Source of the DNA: JANMOK01 sp031415055
GTDB taxonomy: Bacteria; Pseudomonadota; Alphaproteobacteria; Rhodobacterales; Rhodobacteraceae
Length of the DNA stretch: 64,000 nt
NCBI GenBank assembly: GCA_031415055.1
Contig: JANOQZ010000021.1
Coordinates: forward strand, 1-64,000
Direction of reading: 5' to 3'
Shown here: one piece after another, positions 1-8,695 of the stretch
Position numbering within the stretch: the first letter of the stretch is position 1
Layout: each line of letters starts with the position of its first letter
The notes under the pieces: generated by a model
The model's input: the letters and a program-made list of their open reading frames with translations, nothing else
The model's database searches: none
What the model was told of the DNA's origin: nothing
Program-made: the position numbers and the translations under genes

Positions 1-1
1 G

Positions 2-421
2 GGTTGGATCGATGGAATCCGCAAGAGCTTTGACGACAAAAGTTTCCTGCAACGCTATACTCCGCGCGGGCGGAAAAGCACTTGGAGCATGATCAACGTC
101 AACAACGTTGCGCGGTTGATTGCCGAGGGTCGGATGACCGAACATGGGTTGCGGCACGTCGAATTGGCGAAAGCGGATGGGCGCTGGGATCGCGCCTATG
201 CAAGCGGCAAGGCCATGAAGATTGCCGATGATCTTCAGGCGGCGATTGACGCGTCGCCAAAGGCCCGCGAGATGTTGGCGAGGTTGAGCGAACAGAACCG
301 CTTTTCGCTAGCGTTGCGCATGCATAATACCAAAACGGCAGCGGGTCGGCTGCGCAAGATCAAGACTTATGTCGCCATGCTGGAGCGTGGCGAGACGATT
401 TATCCGCAGCGTCAGAAGTAG
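2..421 (+). CDS. YdeI/OmpD-associated family protein, 5' partial
   Basis: The reading frame is open from the first bases of the window, so the start lies outside it. The visible part begins with a WIDGIRKSFDD segment and continues with TPRGRKSTWS and an IAEGRM segment. This is the order typical of YdeI-type (bacteriocin-protection-like, DUF1801-associated) proteins. An internal Met at position 89 is not the likely start, because the conserved block lies upstream of it. The C-terminus is basic, as is usual for the family. The biochemical role of the family is poorly defined, so only family membership is claimed. Confidence 0.75.
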   Translation, partial: GWIDGIRKSFDDKSFLQRYTPRGRKSTWSMINVNNVARLIAEGRMTEHGLRHVELAKADGRWDRAYASGKAMKIADDLQAAIDASPKAREMLARLSEQNRFSLALRMHNTKTAAGRLRKIKTYVAMLERGETIYPQRQK

Positions 422-449
422 GGTTTTGCGTTCGATTGCCGCTTGTCGT

Positions 450-944
450 CTAGGCCTGCAACTCCGCCAGCAACTCCGCCAGCAATTTCATGCCCGCATC
501 CCAACCTTTGCCCATGCCGGCCATCGCGCCGCTGAAACAAGCTATTTCGGCCACGCTTGCGTCATGCGGCACCCAAGTCAGCCGCATGTTGGTTAGTTTG
601 CCGTTTTCTTCGAACGTGACGGTCGTCAGCAGCACACGCGGCCAATCTGGCATCATAGGCGAGGCGATGATATTCCACGTGGCGTCCGAAGAAGAATGCA
701 ACCAAACCAACCGTATTGGCGCGGCCACTTCGGTAAATTCGACCCGTTGATAATGCGAATTGCCGCCCCATTGCATTTCGTTCAGCCACAGGCCGCCGGG
801 TTTTACATTCAATTCATGAACGATGGTTTTGACGTTAGGGCCATACCAATGTTCCAAATACTTCGCTTGGGTCCACGTTTTCCACACCAGTTCGCGCGGT
901 GCGTCAAACGTGCGGTCCAGAACATAAGTTGGCAAATCAGTCAT
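450..944 (-). CDS. AHSA1/SRPBCC domain protein
   Basis: A 164-residue protein with the START-like SRPBCC fold of Activator of Hsp90 ATPase homologue 1-like proteins. The N-terminal DRTFDAPRELVWKTWT and LEHWYGP segments are family hallmarks, and a GWDAG..LLAELL helix closes the fold. Such proteins bind hydrophobic ligands; the ligand here is unknown. The start overlaps the stop of the upstream ArsR gene by 4 bp (ATGA), so the two are co-transcribed. ArsR/AHSA1 pairs are a common two-gene module in proteobacteria. Confidence 0.88.
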   Translation of the reverse strand: MTDLPTYVLDRTFDAPRELVWKTWTQAKYLEHWYGPNVKTIVHELNVKPGGLWLNEMQWGGNSHYQRVEFTEVAAPIRLVWLHSSSDATWNIIASPMMPDWPRVLLTTVTFEENGKLTNMRLTWVPHDASVAEIACFSGAMAGMGKGWDAGMKLLAELLAELQA

Positions 945-1309
945 TTTTCACGTCCTTTGTTTTCTCCAATTATCAAAGCGGCCAACAGACCGTCGAGCTG
1001 ATCGAAACTGGACGACCAGAATTGTTCGAACTCGATGAGCCAACCTACCGCCTTGGCCAAAGGTTCGGCCTTTAGCCGTGCCGGCCGTCGTTGTTTGTCG
1101 ATGCCACGTTCGATCAAACCGGCGCGTTCCAACACTTTCAGGTGTTTGGATACAGCGGGCTGTGTCATTTTGAATGGCGAGGCGATTTCAATCACCGAGG
1201 CTTCGCCAGTTGCCAGCCGGGTCAAGATTGCCCGTCGCGTTTGGTCGGCGAGCGCGGCAAATACCGCATCAAGGTTTTGGTTCGGCGGTGAATTACCAAA
1301 TGGTTCCAT
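941..1309 (-). CDS. ArsR/SmtB-family transcriptional regulator
   Basis: About 122 residues with a winged helix-turn-helix. The core is FAALADQTRRAILTRLATG, followed by the recognition-helix segment TQPAVSKHLKVLERAGLI. No CxC metal-binding motif is visible, so a metal-sensing role is not supported. The ATG at 1309 is used; a GTG at 1315 would add two residues. The gene is first in a two-gene operon with the AHSA1 protein and is divergent from the DMT transporter, so it may act on the short intergenic region at 1310-1395 (inference). Confidence 0.87.
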   Translation of the reverse strand: MEPFGNSPPNQNLDAVFAALADQTRRAILTRLATGEASVIEIASPFKMTQPAVSKHLKVLERAGLIERGIDKQRRPARLKAEPLAKAVGWLIEFEQFWSSSFDQLDGLLAALIIGENKGREK

Positions 1310-1395
1310 AACCACATGGTAATTCGAAATTCTTAATCAGTCAATTGTGTTTTTCGCGGCGTGACTTTCATTCGATTGTTAGACAAATTGCAGTC

Positions 1396-2247
1396 ATGCG
1401 ACTGTTCCTTCTCACTACCCTTGTCATGTTCGCTTTTGCTGCCAATTCGGTGCTGAACCGGTTGGCATTGGCCGATCATGCAATTGGTCCGGGAAGTTTT
1501 GCTGCCATTCGCCTTGGGTCGGGCGCGTTGGTTTTGGTCGGCTTGATACTGGTGCGCCGTCAGCGTCTTTCGCTGAGCGGCAAGAGCCGTGTGATTGGGG
1601 CGGGGTCGCTGTTGCTTTACATGCTGGGGTTTTCTTATGCGTATTTGACTTTGCCCGCAGGCGTTGGCGCTCTGACGCTGTTTGGCGGCGTGCAAGTCAC
1701 GATGTTCAGTGTGGCACTGTTTCGTCACGAACAAATTCCGCCACAACGCTGGTTGGGTGCGGTCATCGCATTCGCGGGATTGCTTTGGTTGTTGCTGCCG
1801 CTTGGACAGGGAACGGTGGCGTTAAGCGGCGCGGTTTTGATGACAGCGGCGGCGATTGGCTGGGGAGTTTATTCCCTGAACGGCCGCCACGAAAGCGATC
1901 CATTGGCATCAACGGCGGCAAATTTCGTTTTGGCGGCTCCGATTGCAATCGCTGTAATGCTGCTTTGGCCCGATGTCTTGAACGCAAGTCCAAAAGGCAT
2001 CGTTCTGGCAACTGTGTCTGGCGCAGTGACGTCAGGTTTAGGGTACGCCCTGTGGTATTCGGTGCTGCCGCGTCTGCAAGCGTCAGCCGCCGCTGTCGCT
2101 CAACTGACGGTGCCGGTCATCGCATTTGGCGGTGGGTCGTTGTTGTTGGGTGAGCCTCTGACGCTCAGATTTGCCTTGGCAACCTGTCTGGTTTTGGGCG
2201 GGGTCGCCTTGTCTTTCGCCAGACGACGAAAGCCGCAGACAAGCTGA
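1396..2247 (+). CDS. DMT-superfamily transporter (EamA domains)
   Basis: An integral membrane protein of 283 residues with about ten hydrophobic segments in two EamA-type halves. The second half contains a GLGYALWYSVLPRL segment and ends in a basic RRRKP tail facing the cytoplasm. Drug/metabolite exporters of this type move amino acids or small metabolites; the substrate cannot be told from sequence. The start is placed at MRLFLL because the 17 in-frame residues upstream are polar and not transmembrane-like. It converges on purK with a 14-bp gap. Confidence 0.85.
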   Translation: MRLFLLTTLVMFAFAANSVLNRLALADHAIGPGSFAAIRLGSGALVLVGLILVRRQRLSLSGKSRVIGAGSLLLYMLGFSYAYLTLPAGVGALTLFGGVQVTMFSVALFRHEQIPPQRWLGAVIAFAGLLWLLLPLGQGTVALSGAVLMTAAAIGWGVYSLNGRHESDPLASTAANFVLAAPIAIAVMLLWPDVLNASPKGIVLATVSGAVTSGLGYALWYSVLPRLQASAAAVAQLTVPVIAFGGGSLLLGEPLTLRFALATCLVLGGVALSFARRRKPQTS

Positions 2248-2261
2248 ATCGCGACAGCGGG

Positions 2262-3326
2262 TCAGCTCTTTGAACTGATCCGATTCACATGGCCCATCTT
2301 GCGACCGTCACGGATTTCGGACTTGCCATAAAGGTGGATCGCGTCGCCGGCATGTTCGGCCAAACTATTCAGATCATGTCCGATAAGATTGGTCATCACC
2401 GCATTGGAGTGGCGTTGACCGTCGCCCAAGCGCCAGCCGGTGATGGCACGGATGTGCTGTTCAAACTGGTCGATCAGGCAGCCGTTCTGCGTCCAATGGC
2501 CCGAATTATGCACACGTGGGGCGATTTCGTTGACGATCAAGCCGCCTTCGGTGACGAAGAATTCAACGCCCAGAACGCCGACATATTCCAGCGCGTTCAG
2601 GATTTTCCCAGTGGCAAGAATCGCATCCTGCAGCTGTGATTGAGTGATCTCTGCGGGCACCGTTGTCGTTCGCAAAATACCGTCGCGGTGGACGTTCTCC
2701 CCCGGGTCGTAACAGGTGATTTCGCCGTTCAAACTTCTTGCGCCAATAACCGAAATTTCACGGTCGAAACCAATAAAGCCTTCGAGCACTGCTGGCCGAT
2801 GATCCAACCATTTCATCGCATTGGCGACCTGGCGATGGTCGAAGATCTTGATTTGGCCCTTGCCGTCATAGCCAAATCGGCGGGTTTTCAAGATTGCGGG
2901 TGTGCCAATCGCCTTTAACGCCAGTTCAAGGTCCGATTGGACATCGACCGGGGCGTAGGGCGCAGGCATCAGGCCAAGGCCAACGAGAAAGTCTTTCTCG
3001 TCCACCCGATCTTGCGAGATTTTCAGCGCGTTGCGACCGGGCCGGACAGGAATATGCGCTTCGAGAATATCCAGCGCCTCGGTCGGGATGTTTTCAAATT
3101 CGTAGGTGACCAGCGATACGCTTTCGGCAAAAGCCTGCAAAGCGTCGGGGTCGGTATAGGCGGCGGTGGTCAGATAGGCGGCCACTTGCGCTGCCGGCGG
3201 GTCGATCATCGGGTCGTAGATATGGGTCAGATACCCTAGCCGCGCCGCCGCCATGCTGAGCATGCGGCCAAGCTGGCCGCCGCCGAGAATGCCGATGATT
3301 GACCCGGCAGGAAGCAGTTCAATCAT
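2262..3326 (-). CDS. purK: N5-carboxyaminoimidazole ribonucleotide synthase
   Basis: This ATP-grasp enzyme makes N5-CAIR from AIR, bicarbonate and ATP in purine synthesis. The 354-residue protein starts with the nucleotide-binding GILGGGQLGRML segment. It has LKTRRFGYDGKGQ in the ATP-grasp core and the metal-binding EFFV....VNEIAPRVHNSGH segment near residues 255-280, all typical of PurK. The start overlaps the end of purE by 8 bp, so purE and purK are one minus-strand unit. Length is normal for the family. Confidence 0.96.
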   Translation of the reverse strand: MIELLPAGSIIGILGGGQLGRMLSMAAARLGYLTHIYDPMIDPPAAQVAAYLTTAAYTDPDALQAFAESVSLVTYEFENIPTEALDILEAHIPVRPGRNALKISQDRVDEKDFLVGLGLMPAPYAPVDVQSDLELALKAIGTPAILKTRRFGYDGKGQIKIFDHRQVANAMKWLDHRPAVLEGFIGFDREISVIGARSLNGEITCYDPGENVHRDGILRTTTVPAEITQSQLQDAILATGKILNALEYVGVLGVEFFVTEGGLIVNEIAPRVHNSGHWTQNGCLIDQFEQHIRAITGWRLGDGQRHSNAVMTNLIGHDLNSLAEHAGDAIHLYGKSEIRDGRKMGHVNRISSKS

Positions 3327-3807
3327 CTATTGGGTCTTCGGTGACAGACGCGGATTGTGCGTCGCGCAAAGACTGCAAACGTTTGGCAAGTTCGGCATCA
3401 TTCAATGCAAGGATGGCCGCCGCCAGAAGCCCGGCATTGGCCGCTCCCGCCGCTCCGATCGCCAAAGTTCCAACCGGTACCCCCTTGGGCATTTGCACGA
3501 TGGACAATAGCGAGTCGAGGCCGCCCAGAGCGCTGGATTTGACCGGCACTCCCAGAACCGGCAACAGCGTTTTCGCCGCCAGCATTCCGGGCAAATGCGC
3601 CGCGCCACCCGCACCGGCGATTAGGACACGCAGCCCGCGTTTGGCAGCATTTTCGGCATAGGCAAACAGCCGGTCTGGGGTGCGATGTGCCGAAACAATT
3701 TTGCTTTCAAACAACACATCAAGCACCGTCAGAATATCGGCGGTCTCTTTCATCGTTTGCCAATCAGACTGGCTGCCCATCACGATTCCGACGATTGGTT
3801 TGTTCAT
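3319..3807 (-). CDS. purE: N5-carboxyaminoimidazole ribonucleotide mutase
   Basis: The 162-residue protein has the class I PurE signature: GIVMGSQSDWQTM at residues 7-19, SAHRTPDR near 40, and the GAGGAAHLPGM loop near 66-76. It converts N5-CAIR to CAIR, the step after PurK, with which it overlaps by 8 bp. It is first in the operon. A 68-bp gap separates it from the YdcH-like gene upstream. Confidence 0.97.
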   Translation of the reverse strand: MNKPIVGIVMGSQSDWQTMKETADILTVLDVLFESKIVSAHRTPDRLFAYAENAAKRGLRVLIAGAGGAAHLPGMLAAKTLLPVLGVPVKSSALGGLDSLLSIVQMPKGVPVGTLAIGAAGAANAGLLAAAILALNDAELAKRLQSLRDAQSASVTEDPIDD

Positions 3808-3875
3808 GTGCCAGCCCTGCCCATTTCGGGAAAGCGGGTAATATACAAATCACGCGACGTCATGCAATGCGGCAA

Positions 3876-4094
3876 TCATGCGATGATGTCAGGGGTGATT
3901 TCGTCGGCCAATCGCGCTATCCGATCTTTCAGCGACAGTTTTTGCTTTTTGAGACGACGCAGTGTCAACGGGTCGGCGCGACCAGCTTGATCCAGTGCGG
4001 CAATGGCTGCATCCAAATCGCGGTGTTCCTGTTGCAACATTTCAAGCTTGATCCGCAACACTTCAACCGGTTCCATTTTGGGTGAGGAATTCAT
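3876..4094 (-). CDS. YdcH-family small coiled-coil protein (DUF465)
   Basis: A 72-residue, highly charged helical protein. LKLKK-type heptads, LDAAIAAL and the C-terminal RRLKKQKLSLKDRIARL block match DUF465/YdcH. The ATG at 4094 is chosen. An upstream in-frame extension to 4151 is Cys/His-rich and unlike the family. No enzymatic role is known. It lies between purE and the divergent hsp20 gene. Confidence 0.8.
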   Translation of the reverse strand: MNSSPKMEPVEVLRIKLEMLQQEHRDLDAAIAALDQAGRADPLTLRRLKKQKLSLKDRIARLADEITPDIIA

Positions 4095-4265
4095 TTCGCT
4101 GGCGTGTCCTATTGCGTGGCTGGCACATATATCTGCAAAGCATCCTTTCAACTACTTGAATCGCGGCTAAGCGCCTTGTTTAGGCCGATTTCCATGCACA
4201 TATTGACGGTGATGCTGCCGATATGGGGCATTGCACAGGGTCGCTTTGAAAAAGGGCTTGAACGA

Positions 4266-4706
4266 ATGACGCGAGTAACATTTGCCTCACACCCATATTT
4301 GTTAGGATTTGAACAGCTTGACCGGATGGTTGAGCGCACTGTCAAATCGGGCAATGACGGTTATCCGCCTTATAATATCGAACAAGTTGATGCTTCCGCG
4401 TATCGCATCACATTGGCAGTAGCGGGCTTTCGGGAAGAAGACTTGTCCATTACCATTGAGGACCGACAGTTGGTCATTCGCGGGCGGCAGAGTGAAGATA
4501 CTGAGGACCGAGTTTTTCTGCATCGCGGCATTGCCGCGCGGCAGTTTCAGCGAAGTTTTGTCTTGGCGGACGGGGTAGAAGTTGCGGGCGCTTTGTTGGA
4601 AAATGGTTTGCTACACCTTGATTTGCAACGCCAAGTGCCAAATTCGGTGATAACGACGATCAAGATCAATGCGGGCAAGGCCCAAATGAAACGAGGCGAG
4701 ACATGA
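4266..4706 (+). CDS. Hsp20/alpha-crystallin small heat-shock protein
   Basis: A 146-residue ATP-independent holdase. The alpha-crystallin domain spans about residues 35-130, with YPPYNIEQ, YRITLAVAGF and LSITIEDRQLVIRG strands. The ATG at 4266 gives the N-terminus MTRVTFASHPYLLGFEQ, which matches the short Hsp20 form of this group. The 54 codons upstream in frame lack conservation features. The stop overlaps the start of the DUF1150 gene by 4 bp. Small Hsp20 genes followed by DUF1150 are recurrent in Rhodobacterales. Confidence 0.9.
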   Translation: MTRVTFASHPYLLGFEQLDRMVERTVKSGNDGYPPYNIEQVDASAYRITLAVAGFREEDLSITIEDRQLVIRGRQSEDTEDRVFLHRGIAARQFQRSFVLADGVEVAGALLENGLLHLDLQRQVPNSVITTIKINAGKAQMKRGET

Positions 4707-4930
4707 AAACATTCGTTCCAATGGGGCCAATCGGCAAGGGGCGAATTGTCTATATTCGGGCGGTTTTGGCCGAAGATTTGCCCGAAGATGTACGCGAACA
4801 GATTGGCGATTCCAAAGTCATGTTTTCGGTCCATTCGGATAAGGGCGAGCAATTGGCATTTGTCAGTGACCGCGCTTTAGCCTTTGAATTGGCCAAGCAA
4901 CACGATTTTGTACCGATGGCGGTGCATTGA
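4703..4930 (+). CDS. DUF1150 family protein
   Basis: A 75-residue protein with GRIVYIRAV, a VHSDKGEQLAFVSDR segment and an AFELAKQHDFVPMAVH C-terminus. All are diagnostic of DUF1150, a family almost restricted to alphaproteobacteria. It is translationally coupled to the Hsp20 gene by an ATGA overlap, which suggests a role alongside the chaperone (inference). Its function is not known. Confidence 0.9.
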   Translation: MKTFVPMGPIGKGRIVYIRAVLAEDLPEDVREQIGDSKVMFSVHSDKGEQLAFVSDRALAFELAKQHDFVPMAVH

Positions 4931-4984
4931 AGTTTTCGGCGCTGCAAACTGCCATGCGGCGATCAAACCTTTGCTGAAAACCGT

Positions 4985-5659
4985 TTAACCCATCGCGCTG
5001 CCGCCTTTGCGGCCTTGATGGCGCCGGTTATCGCGGCGAGCCGTCCATAGCGCCAGCCCAACCCAAGTTGTTAAATAGATTATTCCACCAACGATCATGA
5101 GTTGGCCGGGAATTGGTCCGACTGCCGCGCGTGCCCAGAATTCCTCGATATTGGCCAACGGCGTGGGGTGGACGATCAGCTTACCGATATAGGCTAGCGT
5201 CTGAATACACAGAATCCATAGATACGACCGTTGAATACGGCGGCCAACCGCGACATAGAACGGGATATGATATTTCGGGTGCCAATAGTCATTGGCCAGA
5301 ACATCCTGCCACTTTTCTTCCATCTTCAAATCGCCATCGACCAGCATCGGCGCATAGAAATGCGTTTCCAGCCAGCGTGCCCGTGCCCGCCAGACGTTGA
5401 AATAGCGGTATCGGCGGGCTTCGAGCGATAGGAACAGCATGATCAGGACGCCGACCAGCACCAATGGCAGCGGTGAGGCGTCTTTGTTGGCAAAGGTGAT
5501 AGATAGCGCCACGCCCAAAGTGACCACGGCCCAGTTGGTGGTGGTATCTAGCCGTGTACGCCAGACAGTGGAGCGATAAACCTCGGCGCGATAGAGATGT
5601 GCCAAGGCGCCGATCTCGGCAGAGGTAAAGTCGCGGCGGGGTTCGGGGTCTGGTGACAT
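4985..5659 (-). CDS. DUF2270 membrane protein
   Basis: A 224-residue protein with a conserved N-terminal FTSAEIGALAHLYRAEVYRS segment and a LEARRYRYFNVWRARARWLE block near residues 80-100, both typical of DUF2270. Hydrophobic segments lie near 44-58, 64-78, 143-158 and 185-205. It is probably an inner-membrane protein of unknown role. It is a single gene between the hsp20 pair, which it converges on, and the sulfate-activation gene. Confidence 0.85.
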   Translation of the reverse strand: MSPDPEPRRDFTSAEIGALAHLYRAEVYRSTVWRTRLDTTTNWAVVTLGVALSITFANKDASPLPLVLVGVLIMLFLSLEARRYRYFNVWRARARWLETHFYAPMLVDGDLKMEEKWQDVLANDYWHPKYHIPFYVAVGRRIQRSYLWILCIQTLAYIGKLIVHPTPLANIEEFWARAAVGPIPGQLMIVGGIIYLTTWVGLALWTARRDNRRHQGRKGGSAMG

Positions 5660-5766
5660 GTGTGGGCCCGGTCATAATGTTCGGACCATAGTATGGCGCA
5701 ACGCTGGTTAAGGAAATAAAAAAGGTCCGCAGATTGTGCGAGCCATTGGATCCTTCGGTCTAAAAC

Positions 5767-7473
5767 TTACGCCCTGATCAACCCCATATTCTCCAGCTTC
5801 AGAACCACTTGCTGAGCGCAGAAATCGACGTCGAGGTTTTCGGTGTTGACCACGATCTCGGCGTTGGCCGGTACTTCATAGGGGTCGGAAATGCCGGTGA
5901 ATTCCTTGATCTTGCCTTCGCGGGCCAGTTTGTACAGGCCCTTGCGGTCACGGCGTTCGCACTCTTCGATACTGGTTGCCACATGCACCTCAACGAAGGC
6001 GCCGAAGTCCTCAATCATCTCGCGCACTGCCCGTCGCGTTGACGTATAGGGCGCAATTGGGGCGCAAATGGCGATGCCGCCGTTTTTGGTGATTTCGGAT
6101 GCAACATAGCCGATACGGCGGATGTTGATGTCGCGGTGTTCCTTGGAGAACCCCAGTTCAGATGACAGATGTTTGCGGACCACGTCACCATCCAGCAGCG
6201 TAACGGGACGTCCACCCATTTCCATCAGTTTCACCATCAAAGCATTGGCGATGGTCGATTTTCCGGATCCGGAAAGGCCAGTGAAAAAAACTGTAAAGCC
6301 CTGATGCGAACGCGCCGGTTTGGTGCGGCGCAATTCCTCGACCACTTGCGGGAACGAGAACCAGTCGGGAATATCGATGCCTTCTTGCAAGCGGCGACGC
6401 AATTCGGTGCCGGAAATGTCGAGGATGGTCATGCCCTCGGCCACTTCGTCGCGCGGCTCGTATTGGGCTTTTTCCTGGACGTAGACCATCTGCTTGAAAT
6501 CGACCATCTCAAGGCCGATCTCGTCTTCGTATTTCTGAAACAGCACCTGCGCATCGTAAGGCCCGTAAAAATCCTGACCTGCAGAGTTTTTGCCCGGACC
6601 GGCGTGGTCGCGGCCAACGATGAAATGGGTGCAGCCGTGGTTCTTGCGGATGAGGCCGTGCCAGACCGCTTCACGCGGGCCAGCCATGCGCATGGCAAGG
6701 TTCAGCAGCGACATGTGCGTGGTCGAAGCGGGGTATTGGTCGAGAACCGCCTCGTAACAGCGCACGCGGGTAAAATGGTCGATATCGCCGGGCTTGGTCA
6801 TGCCGACGATTGGATGGATCAACAAGTTGGCCTGCGCCTCTTTTGCCGCACGGAATGTCAGTTCCTGATGGGCGCGGTGCAGGGGGTTGCGGGTTTGGAA
6901 GGCAACCACACGGCGCCAGCCCATCTTGCGGAAATAGGCGCGCAGTTCGTTCGGTGTGTCGCGCCGGGCGCGGTAATCGTAGTGGACAGGTTGCTGGATG
7001 CCGATGATCGGTCCTCCCAGATAGACCGGGCCAGCATGGTGGTGCAAGTAGTTGACGGCGGGATGAGCCAGATCGTCGGCACCGAAAACCTTGGCCGCCT
7101 CGTTGGCTTTGTTTGGCACCCATTTGTCGCTGATCGACAGGATGGCCAAGATCACCCCTTCCGCGTCGCGCAGGGAAATGTCTTGGCCGGGTTCAACCGA
7201 GTCGGCAAACTTTTGGCTGACATCAAGATTGATTGGAATTGGCCACAGCGAACCATCGACCAGCCGAAGGTTTTCGATGACCGAATTGGTGTCGGCTTCC
7301 GACAGGAAGCCTTTCAGCGGGTTAAAGCCACCGTTCATCAGCAGTTCCAAATCGCAGACCTGGCGCGGCGTCAGATCCCACGAGGGCAGTTCAGCCGCAT
7401 CCAGCTTCATCTTGATGGCGCTCTCGGCGGAAACGTAAAGTTCAGGAACTGGTGTGGTGTTTGGCGTTGGCAT
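5767..7473 (-). CDS. Bifunctional sulfate adenylyltransferase / adenylylsulfate kinase
   Basis: A 568-residue fusion that makes APS from sulfate and ATP and then phosphorylates it to PAPS. The ATP-sulfurylase part (about residues 1-380) has QTRNPLHRAH near 191 and GRDHAGPG near 288. The APS-kinase part has a P-loop GLSGSGKST near 398 and DGDVVRKHLSSELGFS after it. Both active sites look intact. The architecture follows the fused Sat/CysC form of many alphaproteobacteria rather than CysDN. It is a single gene; no regulator is adjacent. Confidence 0.95.
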   Translation of the reverse strand: MPTPNTTPVPELYVSAESAIKMKLDAAELPSWDLTPRQVCDLELLMNGGFNPLKGFLSEADTNSVIENLRLVDGSLWPIPINLDVSQKFADSVEPGQDISLRDAEGVILAILSISDKWVPNKANEAAKVFGADDLAHPAVNYLHHHAGPVYLGGPIIGIQQPVHYDYRARRDTPNELRAYFRKMGWRRVVAFQTRNPLHRAHQELTFRAAKEAQANLLIHPIVGMTKPGDIDHFTRVRCYEAVLDQYPASTTHMSLLNLAMRMAGPREAVWHGLIRKNHGCTHFIVGRDHAGPGKNSAGQDFYGPYDAQVLFQKYEDEIGLEMVDFKQMVYVQEKAQYEPRDEVAEGMTILDISGTELRRRLQEGIDIPDWFSFPQVVEELRRTKPARSHQGFTVFFTGLSGSGKSTIANALMVKLMEMGGRPVTLLDGDVVRKHLSSELGFSKEHRDINIRRIGYVASEITKNGGIAICAPIAPYTSTRRAVREMIEDFGAFVEVHVATSIEECERRDRKGLYKLAREGKIKEFTGISDPYEVPANAEIVVNTENLDVDFCAQQVVLKLENMGLIRA

Positions 7474-7584
7474 GAAAATCTAGTCCCGTTCGGTTGGCGC
7501 TAACAAATGGTTTCGGCGCGGCTTTTGCACGTGATTATGGCTTTTTTCAATCCGTTTCAGCCAATTTGACGCTAGGTGCGACGA

Positions 7585-8526
7585 TCAGGCCTGCTCAGCC
7601 AGAAACCGCTCCGCGTCCAATGCCGCCATGCAACCCATGCCGGCGCTTGTTACCGCTTGGCGGTAGATGTGGTCGGTCAGGTCACCGGCAGCGAATACGC
7701 CGGGGATCGAGGTGGCGGTCGAACCGGGTTTGACAACGACATAACCGCCGTGGTGGGTTTCGAGTTGGTCCTTGACTAGCTCGGAAGCAGGCGCGTGGCC
7801 GATGGCAATGAACACGCCTTTGGCGGGAATTTTGGTGATGGCACCGGTATTGACGTTTTTGACTTTGACACCGGTCACGCCCAATGGCGTGTCGTCGCCT
7901 TCAACCTCGACCAGTTCATTGAACCAAAGGGTCTCGATTTTCGGGTGTTTGAACAGCCGATCCTGCAAAATTTTCTCGCCACGCAGCGTGTCGCGGCGAT
8001 GGACGAGCGTGACCTTTGACGCAAAGTTGGTCAAGAACAGCGCCTCTTCCACGGCGGTATTACCACCACCGATGACAACTATCTCGTCGCCCTTGTAGAA
8101 AAACCCGTCGCAGGTGGCGCAGGCGGAAACGCCGAAGCCTTTGAATTTTTCCTCGGTCGCAAGGCCCAGCCATTTGGCACGCGCACCGGTCGCCAGAACA
8201 ACGGCGTCGGCAGTGTAGACAGTGCCGCTATCAGATTCGGCGCGGAAGGGGCGTTTGGACAGGTCGAGTTTGGTGATCGTGTCGCCAATAACATCAGCAC
8301 CCATCGCTTTGGCGTGGCTTTCCATGCGCACCATCAAATCCGGACCCTGCACTTCTGTATCGCCCGGCCAGTTTTCGACTTCGGTCGTGGTGGTCAACTG
8401 GCCGCCAGCTTCAATTCCTTGGATGAGAAGTGGCTTCAGCATGGCGCGGGCAGCATAGACCGCAGCCGTGTAACCAGCGGGACCAGAGCCGATGATGAGC
8501 AGTCGGGTATGGCGGGTCTCGGACAT
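7585..8526 (-). CDS. trxB: Thioredoxin-disulfide reductase
   Basis: An NADPH-dependent flavoenzyme of 313 residues. The FAD-binding GSGPAGYTAAVYAARA lies near residues 13-28, the redox CATC near 135-138, the NADPH-binding GGGNTAVEEALFL near 153-165, and the closing FAAGDLTD near 275. Size and motif order are those of TrxB. It is divergent from an Lrp-type regulator; the shared 169-bp region holds tandem 21-bp repeats that may be that regulator's operator. Confidence 0.96.
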   Translation of the reverse strand: MSETRHTRLLIIGSGPAGYTAAVYAARAMLKPLLIQGIEAGGQLTTTTEVENWPGDTEVQGPDLMVRMESHAKAMGADVIGDTITKLDLSKRPFRAESDSGTVYTADAVVLATGARAKWLGLATEEKFKGFGVSACATCDGFFYKGDEIVVIGGGNTAVEEALFLTNFASKVTLVHRRDTLRGEKILQDRLFKHPKIETLWFNELVEVEGDDTPLGVTGVKVKNVNTGAITKIPAKGVFIAIGHAPASELVKDQLETHHGGYVVVKPGSTATSIPGVFAAGDLTDHIYRQAVTSAGMGCMAALDAERFLAEQA

Positions 8527-8608
8527 AGCGCGTGGCCTTTCGGGGAATTTGAGCGGTTATATATGTGTTGGAATTGGCAGATGGAAGGCGTGGATCTGCA
8601 TGGCGGAC

Positions 8609-8650
8609 TTGCGCAGTTTTCTTGCGCGATTGCGGAATTTTATTGCGCGA
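8609..8650. promoter_or_regulatory. Two tandem 21-bp repeats, candidate Lrp operator
   Basis: Positions 8609-8629 and 8630-8650 are adjacent 21-bp direct repeats differing at four bases by eye. Each has TTGCG(C/G), an AT-rich middle with TTTT, then TTGCGCGA. A 21-bp period places equivalent faces two helical turns apart, as oligomeric Lrp/AsnC proteins require. The site lies between divergent trxB (start 8526) and lrp (start 8696), about 46-87 bp before the lrp start codon. Binding is inferred, not shown. Confidence 0.5.
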
Positions 8651-8695
8651 ATATGCCTCTGGCAGTAACAAACGCCAAACTCTGGCGGGGATACC

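Noticed and set aside
6169..7503. Long plus-strand open frame of over 440 codons opposite the sulfate-activation gene
   Set aside because: The opposite strand encodes a complete, motif-rich bifunctional enzyme; the antisense translation has no domain features.
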